A DNA stretch of 64,000 nt from contig CM057228.1 of the NCBI GenBank assembly GCA_029891385.1, positions 25,324,809-25,388,808 of the forward strand. Reading direction: 5' to 3'. Under the pieces are notes generated by a model. That model was not told the DNA's origin. It saw nothing but the letters and a program-made list of their open reading frames with translations, and did no database searches. Positions 25,141 to 37,880 of this stretch are shown here, piece after piece. The position numbers and the translations under genes were made by a program. Each line of letters starts with the position of its first letter. Position 1 is the first letter of the stretch. Origin of the DNA: Erythroxylum novogranatense (taxonomy: Eukaryota; Streptophyta; Magnoliopsida; Malpighiales; Erythroxylaceae).

Positions 25141-25486
25141 TCTGATGCCAAAGGTTGGTAAGCACTCAAGTCCTCGCTTCGTGTTGAAAAAACCTCGTAT
25201 TCACCACTTCGGGGGAAAATTTCACCAGAAGGATTTTACCCTTGGACAATCTCGTATTGCATATAAGATTGTCTGCTATCGACGTGCCTCCTTTATTGTT
25301 TATATTTTATTTTTAAATGCAACTTGATAAGATAATGTGTTTGGTATTGGAGTGTATTAATATTTTCAATGATTCATTATTGAAGTACATGGTTATTAAT
25401 ATACACTATTGTAATGTATATAATAAGTATGAAATGAAAATTACAACTAAAAATATATTACAGATTATTAGTATAAGTGATAAGAG
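25141..25486. other. Spacer between LINE and copia remnants
   Basis: Mostly AT-rich. It may include the decayed 3-prime LTR of the copia element, whose RNase H frame ends near 25487, but no LTR boundary is recognisable. Confidence 0.4.
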
Positions 25487-26047
25487 CTAAATAAGAGATA
25501 ATATTAGTTTAGATATGTTATCAACCTCCTCTAGCGCATAATTGGATGAGATCGTGAGCTTGTCTCGAAGTCGATGAAAGGCAAAAGAGGATAAAGCTTT
25601 AGTCATAACATTAGTGATGTAATTAGTATAAACGATGTGTTGGATGTAGAGAACTTTACAAGCCACCAAATCTCAAATAAAGTGAATATCAATTTCAATG
25701 TGCTTGGTACAAGTATGAGATACAGGATATGAAGTAAGAATGGTAACTCCAAGATTATCACATAATAAGGTAAGCGTAAGAAGAGTCAATTTGAGTTCTC
25801 CAAAAAGAGAGATATCCAACAAAGCTCAATAAAACCTATAGCAATCCTCTTATATTTAGCTTCGGCGTGGGATTTTGCAATTGTAGGCTATTTCTTGGCA
25901 CTCCAAGAGATGAGCTTACGACCAAGAAATATACAATAGCCCAGATGAAGAGCGACAATCATCAAGACAACTTGCCCAATTGACATCATGGTAAGGCTAT
26001 AAGAAAAGTAAGGTGGACTTGGTAAAATAAATTCCATGAGAGGTTAT
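25487..26047 (-). pseudogene. Copia RNase H segment
   Basis: Reads DVNWASCLDDCRSSSGYCIF, GRKLISWSAKK, HAEAKYKRIA, TKHIEIDIHF and TNVMTKALSSFAFHRLRDKL, with several stops. This is the standard C-terminal RNase H of copia polyproteins. It is separated from its RT by the Tekay insertion. Confidence 0.9.
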
Positions 26048-28110
26048 TGTTGGACCCCGATTTTTTTAATTATTTATTATTGATGTTATTAAGCATGAAT
26101 TGTGTTAATTATGTGTTTATGCCTTAGTTTGATTAAATTGGAAGTGTTAGTGGTTAATTGAAGTGTATTTGAGTTTAATGTTGTTTAAATAGGATTATAG
26201 GATAAAAATGTTTGAGGGCATTTTGGGAAGATTACTTAGATTGGAATGGTTTAGGCATGATAAGGAGGGGTAACTTGGTCTTTGCCCCCCTTAGAATTAA
26301 GAAAGAGTTAGAAGAATTAGAAGGAAAGGAAAAGAAGAGGAAAGGAGAAAAGAGAGGAGAGAGTTGTCGTAGGTAGAGGAAGAAGGAGAAGAAAAGCGGG
26401 TTTTCGATCCTAGAGATTTCCGACAGATTGAAGCAATTGTCGGTAAGTTTGAGCTCTTTCCTTTGTGTTGTGTGTTGTGGTTAGATGAAACCCTAAGATG
26501 GATTGAATGTGTTAGAATCGGTGGTTTAGGGTTAAAGGGAAAAATGGATAGATTTCTTTGGGTTGATGATTTTATGCCTGTGTTTAAGTTGTTAATGGGT
26601 TAGAAATGTAGTCTAAGACTATGCCTGTTTTTAAGTTGTTAATGGGTTAGAAATGTAGTCTAAGACTTGAATCAAGGTTTAGATGTGTTGCATGTAATTA
26701 AGGGAAGGATTGAAGTTAAAAAATCTGGAAGAAGTTCGGGTTCGGGAGGAGTTCCCCGACCCGCACGTCGTGACGTGCTCAAGAGCACGCCGCGACGTGT
26801 GAAGGTGTGTGTGCACGCCGTGTACACACAAGCGTGCACGCCATGGCGTGCGAGAAAGGGTTGAACGCCGCGGCGCACGCATGCGTGCACGCCGCGACGC
26901 GCATAGGACGCTCGTGGTGGCGAGCGTCGCCTTTGCCACGGCGAGTTCCAGTTTTCAAAACAGTGAATTTTGGTGATTTTCGAAGCTTTTTGAATATTTT
27001 CCTTTGAATGTTGTTTGATTTGGGAACTTGGTTGTTATAGGAAACCAAGCCGATTTGATCCAATCGCAAGAGGAAGGACAACAATGAGATGGATTCTCGA
27101 GCGATATTAGGTGGGTAATATATTTATGGTTGTTGTGTGTATGAGCAATATGTGTATGCTTGCTTGCATGTGTGTGACACTGCTTATGTTGAATTATGAG
27201 AAATATTGCAAATGCATTGTGATCATGATTATGTACTGCCTTGATAGGCATTATGGCATTGTGTAAGAATGAAAAGTATGAAAGCTTTGATATAATGCTT
27301 TGAGCATGAAACGAACTGTTATGTGCTTTGTTTGGGTGAGATAGTAAAGGATCGTTAGTCACGTGCACGTCGACGTATAGCCTTCTCCCGACTGCCCGTT
27401 TGAGACCACGAGATCCTTGAGAAATCGGACTCATTTTGTTTACGGTATTAACTTCGGTTTATCTGGATCGTTTTACGGAACTCTCGAGCCATTTGTGTGC
27501 ACTCATTATTAATTTGTTGGGCATGATGCATGATGAATTGTTACATTGTGTAATCATATGACATATTCTTGTGACGATTGTAAATTGATAAATTGATGAC
27601 TTGCTATATGCTTGTGTATATATATGTATATGCTTGATTGTGTGGCTCGTTGCCAATGTCTATAAATATATATGCCACTGAGCTTCGCAGCTCACCCTAT
27701 TATCTCCCACTCCTCAGGTGCAGAACGAGACGATCGTTGATCTTGCAAGGCATCGAAAACTCCAAGATAGTTAGGAGTTTTGTATGATGTTAGTACTTTA
27801 GCTGGCCCTCCGAGCATATCATCATGGAGCATTTTCATGTATTTTAGATTTAGACTTATTCTGTATTATGTATGGTTGAGAATACTTGTTGAATTTTCTT
27901 CGGATTGTAATGGCATGAAGCCCCTTGGCTTATGGGGTGTTTAATTCATAGTTAGAATGATTGTGCGTATGATATAATGTGTGCGAAAATGCATGTGTGA
28001 ATCGAATTATGTATGGATGTTGGGATTGGGTCCGACGTTTTGGGAAGCTCGTCACGGGCGCAGCCCAAGGGGCCACCTCAGGAATAGGGAATCGGTACCC
28101 GGGCCTAACA
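26048..28110 (+). repeat. 5-prime LTR of the Tekay element
   Basis: 2063 bp, TGTTGG...CTAACA. Relative to the 3-prime LTR it carries a 47-bp tandem duplication (26574-26667) and a longer GC-rich block at about 26755-26950 full of CACGCCG/CGCGACG motifs. These two differences explain most of the length difference of 108 bp. Confidence 0.95.
26574..26667 (+). repeat. 47-bp tandem duplication private to the 5-prime LTR
   Basis: Copies 26574-26620 and 26621-26667 (atgcctg...gtctaagact) correspond to a single copy in the 3-prime LTR near 33557-33604, so the duplication arose after insertion or during the last replication cycle. Confidence 0.92.
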
Positions 28111-28114
28111 TGTT

Positions 28115-28126
28115 TGGTATCAGAGC
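28115..28126 (+). promoter_or_regulatory. Primer-binding site (initiator Met-tRNA)
   Basis: TGGTATCAGAGC stands four bases after the 5-prime LTR end. It is complementary to the 3-prime end of plant initiator Met-tRNA and primes minus-strand DNA synthesis. Confidence 0.95.
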
Positions 28127-28296
28127 TTTAGGTTTTTGTGTCCTCGGCTTAGAATGCATCGTAGGATGAATTGTTTGATATATGATTATTTGTTGCATTT
28201 GATTGATTACATTAAGTGACATGCATATAATGCATACATGTAGGAATTAGGATTGACATGTAGCTAATCCTTAGTGTTTGTATTTGAAGGAGTACG

Positions 28297-29741
28297 ATGC
28301 CACCTCGTAGAAGGACACGAGGAGTTCTGCAAGGATCTGTTGCACCTGACTCTCCGACTAGAGAGGAGAGGACTGATGAGTCGGTAGCTTCAGGGAATGT
28401 TTAGGCCTCTGTAGGGCTAGGTAGTGAGCCCATGCCATCGCAGACTCAGGAGTCGCTGGTTTTGCAGGAGCAAGTGCCTCCGCTAGATCCGAGGTTGTTC
28501 TGCATTCACCTGCATTTGTTCAAAGCATGGGTGGATGTCAAAGCCTTACATTTGATCCTAGCTAAGAAGAGGAGACAGTTTGACAAGTTAAGGAAGTATG
28601 GAGCAGTGGACTTCTTTGGGATAGCAGCTTCAGAAGAAGCTGAGACTTGGTTGAGAAAGACCGAGAGAGTGCTAGATCAAATGGAGTGTGAGGATGATGA
28701 GAGAGTTGTGTATGCTGCAAGTCTGCTTCAGGGAGATGCCCTGCATTGGTGGGAGACTGTGCGAGGCAGTCAGATGAGACCAGTAGGGTTGGCATGGTAG
28801 GACTTCCTTGTTGATTTCAGGAAGAAATATCTGTCTGAGGTGTACATTTAGCAGAAGCAGAGGGAGTTCCTTAGTCTTACCCAGAGGGAGATGACAGTCA
28901 GTGAGTATGAGCGTCGGTTCACTCAGTTGGCGAGGTATGCTTCGGATCTGATGCTGAGTGAGGCTGCTAGATGTCACCGGTTTGAGTCGGGTATGCACTT
29001 GGCCATCAGAGAGAAAGTGATAGTACATAATTTTTGTGATTTTCAGCAACTGGTTGAGGCAGCTTTGAGGGTTGAAAACATTGAGAATATCAAGAGTGCT
29101 GTGAACAAGAAGAGAAAGGGGAGAGAGCAGTTCAAAAGGGGAGGCAGTACTAGTACTTCTATGCCTGAGAGGAGTGCCAGGAGCTTCCCTGTGCAGTCTG
29201 AGGAGAGGAGCAGTGGTGCGAGCCGATCTCGACCTATGAAGGCTTCTACTGTTTCTCACCAAGCCTCAACGGTGGGCGACAGTAGAAGGGGAGATGAGGA
29301 TATGTCATTTATTCCGAAGTGTGAGCACTACGGGAGACCCCATAGAGGAGAGTGTTACAGATTGACAGGAGCTTGCTTCAATTGTAGGGAGAAGGGGCAC
29401 ATAGCTAGAGAGTGCCCTCAGCCTCCAAGACAAGAGAGAAGTCAGATGCCAGCGCCCAAGAGATCTGAGACTGTGGGACACAAGACTTCTACAGAAGTGG
29501 GTAGTTCAGATGCAGCCAAGAGGGTGAGTCTCCCAGGGAGACCAAGGGGGCAGACACCAGCTAGGGTGTTTGCGATGACTCGGGATGATGCAGAGACCGC
29601 TCCAGATGTTGTCACTGGTATGGTTAGACTCTTTTCTGATGATGTGATTGCTCTGATTGATCCGAGTTCTACTCATTCGTTTGTTTCTTCGAGTAGACCT
29701 GTGTGTGGTAGCATTTTGAGCCCATTGGATACTCCGCTGAT
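28297..29741 (+). pseudogene. Tekay gag (capsid/nucleocapsid) with protease start
   Basis: The frame opens at an ATG (MPPRRRTRGVLQ) and is interrupted by three in-frame TAG codons (28402, 28798, 28849), with clear homology on both sides of the latter two. The retrotransposon gag domain spans about 28600-29080 (DALHWWETV, MTVSEYERRF). A CCHC knuckle CFNCREKGHIAREC lies at 29374-29415. A preceding zinc motif is degenerate (CEHYGRPHRGEC). The protease active site, DSGA in the family, reads DPSS at about 29658. A one-base deletion near 29740 shifts the frame into the next segment. Confidence 0.9.
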
Positions 29742-32700
29742 GTGAGTACTCCGATCGGCCAGTATATTGTTATTAGTCAAGTGTATAGAGGGTGTGAGCT
29801 ATGTATTGGTGGAGAACTTCTAATGGTAGATTTAATGCCACTGAAGATGGGAGGTCTGGATGAGATTTTAGGTATGGACACGTTAGAGAAGTACAACGCC
29901 CGTCTGGATTGTAAACAGAAGACAATAGAATTTGAATTGGATAGCGGCAGAAGGGTAGTGTTTTCAGGGGACAAGAAAGTAAGCCCGCCCAGAATTGTTT
30001 CAGCTTTGACAGCAGAGAAGATGATTAGGAAGGGATGTGAGGCATTCTTGGCCTATGTGGTAAACACAAGGGCAGATAGAGGGAAGCTTGAGGATATTCC
30101 AATAGTCAAGGAATTCTTAGATATTTTTCCTGAGGAATTGCCAGGACTACCGCCAGCTAGGGAAATCGAGTTTCCCATTGAGTTTCTTTTAGGTACTGCG
30201 CCGATTTCAATTCCGCCTTACCGGATGACTCCGGCGGAATTGAAGGAGCTTAAGGAGCAGTTGGAGGAGTTGTTGAAAAAATGATACATCAGGCCGAGCT
30301 CTTCACCTTGGGGAGCTCCGGTCCTTTTTGTGAAGAAGAAAGATGGATCGCTAAGGATGTGTGTGGACTACCGGAAGCTTAATCAGGTCACTGTGAAGAA
30401 CAGGAATCCGCTCCCTCGCATAGATGATATGTTTGATCAATTGCAAGGGGCAAAAGTCTTCTCCAAGATAGACTTGAGATCGGGTTACCATCAGTTGAGG
30501 ATAAAGGAGTTGGATGTGCCAAAGACTGCTTTCAGGACACGGTATGGGCATTTTGAGTTTTTAGTTATGCCTTTCGGATTGACAAATGCCCCTGCAGCCT
30601 TTATGGATTTGATGAATCGAGTCTTTAAGCCATTCTTGGACCAATTTATCATTGTCTTCATAGATGATATATTGGTTTATTCCAAGAGTGATAAGAAACA
30701 TGAAGAGCATTTGAAAATTTCTTTGAAGACTTTGAGAAGAAACGAGCTGTATGCCAAATTCAATAAATACCAATTTTGGCTAAAGGAAGTTGCATTTCTT
30801 GGACATGTGATCTCAAAACAGGGAGTGCATGTGGATCCAAAGAAAATAGAAGCTGTAGTAAATTGGGAAGCACCGAGGAATGTAGCAGAGGTGAGGAGTT
30901 TTCTGGGTCTAGCAGGTTACTACAGGAGGTTTGTGGAGGGATTCTCCATGATATCCGCTCCGATGACTAAGTTATTGAGGAAGAATCAGAAGTTTATCTG
31001 GAGTGATGAATGCCATAAGAGCTTTGAGGAGCTCAAGCACAGATTGACGAGTGTTCCGATTCTGATTTTGCCTTTTGGGGATGAGGGCTATACTGTGTAT
31101 AGTGATGCTTCGAGGAAGGGTCTTGGTTGTGTATTGATGCAGGGAGACAGGGTGATTGCTTATGCTTCAAGGCAGTTGAAGTCATATGAATTGAATTATC
31201 CGACACATGATTTGGAGTTGGCAGTTGTGATCTTTGCCTTGAAAATTTGGAGGCATTATCTTTATGGAGTTCAGACGAGGATCTTTACTGATCATAAGAG
31301 TCTCAGGTATTTACTGAGCCAGAAGGAACTGAATTTGAGACAGAGGAGGTGGATTGAATTGCTTAAAGATTACGACTTGCTGATTGAGTATCATCCGGGC
31401 AATGCCAATGTAGTAGCAGATGCTTTGAGCAGAAAGTCTTCAATTGCTCATGTTCGGGTAGTTTACTTACCTTTGTTGGAAGAAATGACCAAGCTTAAGA
31501 TAAGCTTAAAGCAGGAAGAGTCGGATTGCCTTCTAGCTAATTTCCGAGTGAGACCGATGCTAAGGGACAAGGTTAGGAAGTTGCAGGCACAAGATGCATA
31601 ATTGAGCAAGCTTCGAGAGCAAATTCGAAATGGTAAGAGTTCTGAAATAGAGGTGAGGGATGATGGACTGATGACAGTGGGGAACAGGCTGTATATCCCA
31701 GATGTGCAGGAGGTTAAGGATGAGATTTTGGATGAGGCACACAATGCGCCTTATGCCACGCACCCAGGTAGCACCAGGATGTATAGGGATTTGAGAGAAC
31801 ATTTTTGGTGGAAAGGCATGAAGAGGGATGTAACAGAGTTTGTGAGTAAGTGTCTAGTGTGTCAGCAAGTCAAGACTAAACACCAGGCACCTTCAGGCAT
31901 GTTAAGGCCATTGTCCATCCCGGAATGGAAGTGGCAAAGAATGACCATGAATTTTCTGATGGGTTTGTCCAAGACTAGTAGGAAGCATGATGCCATTTGG
32001 GTTCTTTGTGGATCGGTTGTGAAGTCGACTCACTTTTGGCGACATAGGTCGATTCTTTGCATGTGCTGGCAAAGAAGTACATTGATGAGATAGTGAGATT
32101 GCATGGGATTCCAGATTCTATAGTTTCTGACAGGGACCCTCGGTTTACTTCGAAGTTTTGGGGTAGTTTACAGGAAGCTTTAGGTACTAAGCTAAATTTT
32201 AGCACAGCTTTTCACCCTCAGAAGGATGATCAATCTGAGAGGACCATTCGGACTCTTGAGGGAATGCTCAGGGCATGTGTGATGGATTTCAAAGGAGCTT
32301 GGGATGAGCATTTGTCATTGGTCTAATTCGCTTATAATAATTCGTACCATTCGAGCATTCAGATGGCTCCGTATGAGGCATTATATGGGAGGAGATGTAG
32401 AACTTTGATTTGTTGGGACGAAGAAGGAGAGAGAAAACTGGTAGGACCAGAATTGATTCAGACGACAGTTGATAAGGTCAATCTGGGTAAGCAGCGACTT
32501 AAGGCAGCACAGGATAGGATGAAGAGTTACATTGATGCACATCGAAAGGAGACGGAGTTTGAAGTCGGTGAGAAAGTGTTCCTTAAGACATCTCCTTGGA
32601 AAGGAGTAATGAGGTTTGGCAAGAAGGGCAAGTTGAGTCTGAGGTATGTGGGTCCTTATGAGATCCTTGAGAGGATTGGGTCACTCGCCTACAGCTTGGC

Positions 32701-33042
32701 ATTACCTCCGGAATTATCCCAGATTCACAATGTTTTCCATGTTTCCATGCTAAGGAGGTATAGATCGGATCCTTCTCATATCATTCAGACTAGTGAGGTT
32801 CAGTTGCGGGATGATTTGAGTTATGAAGAGATTCCAGTGGAGATTTTGGATACCAAGGAAAAAGTCCTCAGGAACAAGACTGTTCAGTTAATCAAAGTCC
32901 TGTGGAGAAATCATTCGGTAAAGGAGGCTACATGGGAGCCATTGGAAGCCATGAAGGAGAAGTATCCGCATCTCTTCGATGACTCAAGTAATAATTTCGA
33001 GGACGAAATTTCTTTTAAGAGGGGGAGAAATGTTGGATCCTG
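29742..33042 (+). pseudogene. Tekay pol: RT, RNase H, integrase, chromodomain
   Basis: Continues from gag in the -1 frame. RT spans about 30280-30850: [23 protein letters not shown], and catalytic FIDD in FIDDILVYS at about 30657. RNase H spans about 31090-31440 ([22 protein letters not shown]). The integrase HHCC finger is around 31735-31870. The integrase core starts about 31900 and its first catalytic Asp region is altered (AIWVLCGSVV). SDRDPRFTSKFW keeps the second Asp. A chromodomain (EEIPVEILDTKEKVLRNK) runs to about 32990. Breaks are TGA at 30282, TAA at 31599, a frameshift near 32040 and TAA at 32324. The last frame crosses the polypurine tract and ends just inside the LTR, as is usual in this clade. 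Confidence 0.93.
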
Positions 33043-34985
33043 AATTTTTTATTATTATTTATTATTGATGTTATTAAGCATGAATTGTGTTAACTATGTG
33101 TTTATGCCTTAGTTTGATTAAATTGGGAGTGTTAGTGGTTAATTGAAGTGTATTTGAGTTTAATGTGGTTTAAATAGGATTATAGGGTAAAAATGTTTGA
33201 GGGCATTTTGGGAAGATTACTTAGATTGGAATGGTTTAGGCATGACAAGGAGGGGTAACTTGGTCTTTGCCCCCTTTAGAATTAAGAAAGAGTTAGAAGA
33301 ATTAGAAGGAAAGGAAAAGAAGAGGAAAGGAAAAAAGAGAGGAGAGAGTTGTCGTAGGTGGAGGAAGAAGGAGAAGAAAAGAGGGTTTTTGATCCTAGAG
33401 ATTTCCGACAGATTGAAGCAATTGTCGGTAAGTTTGAGCTCTTTCCTTTGTGTTGTGTGTTATGGTTAGATGAAACCCTAAGATGGATTGAATGTGTTAG
33501 AATCGGTGGTTTAGGGTTAAAGGGAAAAATGGATAGATTTCTTTGGGTTGATGATTTTATGCCTGTTTTTAAGTTGTTAATGGGTTAAAAATGTAGTCTA
33601 AGACTTGAATCAAGGTTTAGATGTGTTGCATGTGATTAAGGGAAGGATTGAAGTTGGAAAATCTGGAAGAAGCTCGGGTTCAAGAGGAGTTCCCCGACCC
33701 GCACATCGCGACGTGCTCAAGAGCATGTCGCGGCGTGCAAAGGTGTGTGTGCACGCCGCGGCGGGAGAAAGGGGTGAACGCCGCGGCATGCGCACAGGTC
33801 GTTCGCCGCGGCGAGCTCCAGTTTTCAGAACAGTGAATTTTGGTGATTTTCGAAGCTTTTTGAATATTTTCCTTTGAATTTTGTTTGATTTGGGAACTTG
33901 GTTGTTATAGGAAACTAAGCCAATTTGATCCAATCGCAAGAGGAAGGACAACAGTGAGTTGGATTCTCGAGCGATATTAGGTGGGTAATATATTTATGGT
34001 TGTTGTGTGTATGGGCAATATGTGTATGCTTGCTTGCATGTGTGTGACACTGCTTGTGTTGAATTATGAGAAATATTGCAAATGCATTATGATCATGATT
34101 ATGTACTGCCTTGATAGGCATTATGGCATTGTGTAAGAATGAAAAGAATAAAAAGTATGAAAGCTTTGATATAATGCTTTGAGCATGAAACGAACTGTTA
34201 TGTGCTTTGTTTGAGTGAGAGAGTAACGGATCATTAGTCACGTGCACGTCAACGTATAGCCTTCTCCCGGCTGCCCGCTTGAGGCCACGAGATCCTTGAA
34301 AAATCAGACTCGTTTTGTTTACGGTATAAACTTCGGTTTATCCGGATCGTTTTATAGAACTCTCGAGCCATTTGTGTGCATTCATTATTGATTTGTTGGG
34401 CATCATGATGAATTGTTACATTGTGTAATCATATGACATATTCTTGTGACGATTGTAAATTGATAAATTGATGACTTGCTATATGCTTGTGTATATATAT
34501 GTATATGCTTGATTGTGTGGCTCGTTGCCAATGGCTATAAATGTATATGCCACTGAACTTCGCAGCTCACTCTATTATCTCCCACTCCTCAGGTGCAGAA
34601 CGAGACGATCGTTGATCTTGCAAGGCATCGGAAACTCCAAGATAGTTAGGAGTTTTGTATGAAGTTAGTACTTTAGCTGGCCCTCCGAGCATATCATCAG
34701 GGAGCATTTTCATGTATTTTGGATTTAGACTTATTTTGTATTATGTATGGTTAAGAATACTTGTTGAATTTCCTTCGGATTGTAATGGCATGAAGCCCCT
34801 TGGCTTATGGGGTGTTTAATTCATAGTTAGAATGATTGTGCGTATGATATAATGTGTGCGAAAATGCATATGTGAATCGAATTATGTATGGATGTTGGGA
34901 TCGGGTCTGACGTTTTGGGAAGCTCGTCGTGGGCGCAGCCCGAGGGGCCACCTCGGGAATAGGGAATCGGGACCCGGGCCCAACA
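33031..34985 (+). repeat. 3-prime LTR of the Tekay element
   Basis: 1955 bp, TGTTGG...CCAACA, preceded by a purine tract (aagagggggagaaa) at 33017-33030. It lacks the 47-bp duplication and part of the GC-rich block of the 5-prime LTR. Confidence 0.95.
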
Positions 34986-35403
34986 GTTATGAAGCGAAGA
35001 TAGTTCATAATCCATTTAACCACGGTCTAGTGGATGTTAGTAGGGCATTTAAAAATTGAGATTTTGTTAATGGAAAATTGGAACATGATTTTGAAAAGTG
35101 AGAGAGTGGGAGTGATAGGTGTGGGTGTTTCGACATATGTGTGAAGAAGAAGATCTTTAGTATATTGAAATTGTGCAAATAGAAATCTATGGGAAGTAGG
35201 CTTGATTTCAATGCTAAGAAAATGATGGAAAGGAGCTAAGTCTTTGATGGAGAAGAAGGCATTTAGATTATGAATAAGGGAGGGTAGACTTGATTCCAAT
35301 GCCAAGGAAATGATGGAGATGAACTAAGTTTTTGATGGAGAACAAGGAGTTGAGATCATGAATAAGGGAGTTAATAAAGGAAGGTGAAGAACCTGTGACC
35401 AAA
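34986..35403 (-). pseudogene. Copia reverse transcriptase segment (C-terminal half)
   Basis: Reads VTGSSPSFINSLIHDLNSL, FSIKDLAPFHHFLSIEIKPT, AQFQYTKDLL and then IMNYLRFIT at the Tekay insertion. It continues the copia frame from 39181. An 88-bp tandem duplication repeats the LNAFFSIKDL region. Confidence 0.9.
35196..35371. repeat. 88-bp tandem duplication in the copia RT
   Basis: Copies 35196-35283 and 35284-35371 both encode, on the minus strand, a variant of HDLNSLFSIKDLxPLHHFL. The copies have diverged at many sites, so the duplication is old. Confidence 0.88.
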
Positions 35404-36496
35404 TGTAGCGCCCCCTTACTACAAGGTACCCATCGGAACGTCCGAAGGTCATTCCGATATATATCCTACGATAAGGGCTAGCTACGTTCGATCACTACTC
35501 TCTCTTCACATGGCATCATATCATTAATCACTTAAAAAGCATAAAAAGAAAATCACAATATTTTTAAAACCATCTTTTTCCTCATTTCATTAATTCAAAC
35601 CAAGAGTCTACATTGTGTCTTTCGACTTTTTCCCATAGGTACATTAACAAAACCTAGTACCATTGTACTACATGAAAGAGGAAAACATAACAAATCTATC
35701 TAAGCCATCCAAAAATTTCAGCTGACCGACCTTTGAGCCATTACTGCTCTTGAAACACAATCTACACAGTAGTGGAGCCTCTTAGTAGCTAAAGTCGTCA
35801 CTCAGTCATGAAAAGTCAACGTTGCAATTTTGATGAATTTTGTGAACTCAATGAGTGAACCATCATTGATGAGTTCACCAGAATATAAACACATATCACA
35901 TATTTCACAGGTATTCATTCAATAGATTTCAATCTTTTAATGTTATATGCATGAGACTCGCATTCGTTCTTATTGTTATGACCAAGTGCCTATCACATAC
36001 TTATACAAATACTGGCCTATAGGAATCAGTCAGAACAGAATCACAAAGCATAGCTCTATATACAGAACATATGTCACGGAGCAAAGCTCTACGTGGAAGC
36101 GCTTCATATTGGCTACTCAAGTCACAACACATTTATCTGAGCATGCATTTTATGAAATGCATCAATTACTAATTATGCCATATCAGATAATCACATGCGA
36201 TGTTTAATTAGAAATTCATTATCATCGGATCTAAGTCAGGCATTCAACTTTCATTGAGAATTCATATATCTTACAGGATTTCAGATCAAATCAAAGCACT
36301 TCCAATACCCATATCCATATAACAAACTCCTCGGACTTTAATTCTTGAATTCAAATCAAATCACAAAGAATTTATAATTGGAAGCTAACACATCAAATAA
36401 ATTTAAAGCAAATCAATCCTAGGAAATCATCTAGGTTGACTCACAAATTTCTCCCGAAGCTAATGCCTGGAAGATCCAACAACGTCTATGGGTTGA

Positions 36497-36544
36497 CGTT
36501 CTAATTGCTCCTCTATAACACGTTCTAATTGCTCCTCTATAACA
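36497..36544. repeat. 24-bp tandem duplication
   Basis: Two copies of the block beginning cgttctaattgctcctcta inside the solo LTR. Confidence 0.9.
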
Positions 36545-37442
36545 AATAACATACACATATATTACAATCTGCACAATCATAGGTGTTTAATAATGCACAT
36601 GAATGCAATGAAATATGTACAATACATGTTCATGACAACCCCGGGTATCAATCCATCAATTTTATCACAAGATCATTTTCATATCAAAACTCATCTTTGT
36701 TTTTCCAAGTCACCCCTTTCAAGTCTACTATTCACATTAAATCAGAAAATGAAGATGAAGTAATTGGGTTATACTCTCTTCTAGAAAAGTATTCCTTTAT
36801 GTCTTATGAATCCATTGACACCAAAATCACTCAACTTGGTTCAGTAAATAGGAAGATATATCTCAAACAGTTTTGGACTGCTCTTATCCAAAATAATATA
36901 CTATGCACAACTTCCATCTGAAATTTAAATATCTTAGAGACTGAATTAGATTCTAAGTTCTCATACCATTTGTAGCTCCATGTTTCTAGTTTACGAAAAA
37001 TCAGAAATCATCTTATTTAGAGCTCTACAGATCAAGATATCATCAAAATACTGAAGTCTGTTCAGTAGAATAACATCAGTTCATACTATTTAGGAATACA
37101 CTCACTATATCTGTTCTACTTTTTCACTCAATCTTTTCTCAATTTGATTCATAGGGTTATGATTTTTGGTAGAGATGTAGAGCAATGTCTTACGAGTCCA
37201 ATGGTTCAAGAATCAAGTCATTTAGGTGTCTAAAGAAAAAAAGTTATGGCCAAAAGAATTCAACATGTTCATGTCTTTACTCATATTGTACATGCCTTGG
37301 CACAATTGCCATAACTCTCACTACAAGTGTCGGATTGACTTCATTTTTAGATGGTTTGAAAGAAGACTTCTAGATATACAAGTTTTATTGAAGAACTTGA
37401 AGTGAGATTCAGCCTCTAAAAGGATCAAAAATGGATCAGAAG

Positions 37443-37880
37443 ATGACGATACAAACTAAGACGATGCAAAAGGTCAAACTAAGACGATACAGAAGTCAAG
37501 ATGATACAGATGTCAAACTAAGACGATACAGAAGTCAAACTAAGACGATAGAGAAGTTAAACTAAGATGATACAAAAGTCAAACTAAGATGATACAAAGG
37601 TCAAACTAAGACGATACAGAAGTCAAACTAAGGCGATACAGAGGTCAAACTAAGACGATACAGAAGTCAAACTAAGACGATGGAGAAGTCAAACTAAGAC
37701 AATATAGAAGTCAAACTAAGACGATAGAGACGTTAAACTAAGACGATACAGAGGTCAAACTAAGACGATATAGAATTCAAACTAAGACGATATAGAATTC
37801 AAACTAAGACGATACAGAAGTCGAACTAAGAAGATATAAAAGTCAAACTAAGACGATACAGAAGTCAAACTAAGACGAAG
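37443..37880. repeat. 22-bp minisatellite in the solo LTR
   Basis: About 19-20 units of the consensus agacgatacagaagtcaaac plus ta, with point variants (gatggagaag, gatatagaat). No spacers occur between units, so it is a true tandem array. Confidence 0.95.

Larger units (their letters stand above)
26048..34985 (+). mobile_element. Full-length Tekay-type Ty3/gypsy chromovirus
   Basis: An 8.9-kb element bounded by LTRs 26048-28110 and 33031-34985, with GTTAT target duplications at 26043-26047 and 34986-34990. It has an initiator-Met-tRNA primer site at 28115-28126, a gag with a CCHC knuckle, protease, RT, RNase H, integrase and a C-terminal chromodomain, then a polypurine tract at 33018-33030. 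The integrase tail (VFHVSMLRRYRSDPSHII and VLWRNHSVKEATWE) is typical of the Tekay clade, whose chromodomain targets heterochromatin. The polyprotein frame is interrupted by several stops and at least two frameshifts, so it is inactive in cis. It inserted into the copia RT/RNase H junction. Confidence 0.96.

Noticed and set aside
26672..27084. Overlapping ORFs on both strands in the GC-rich LTR block
   Set aside because: Produced by CG-rich repeats in the LTR. Frames differ between the two LTR copies and encode no domain.
28672..29262. 196-codon ORF antisense to gag
   Set aside because: Mirror of the gag frame. The sense strand carries clear gag and zinc-knuckle homology.
37443..37880. Regular short repeats resembling a CRISPR array
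   Set aside because: Units are directly adjacent with no spacers, lie in an LTR of a plant genome, and have no cas genes. It is a minisatellite.
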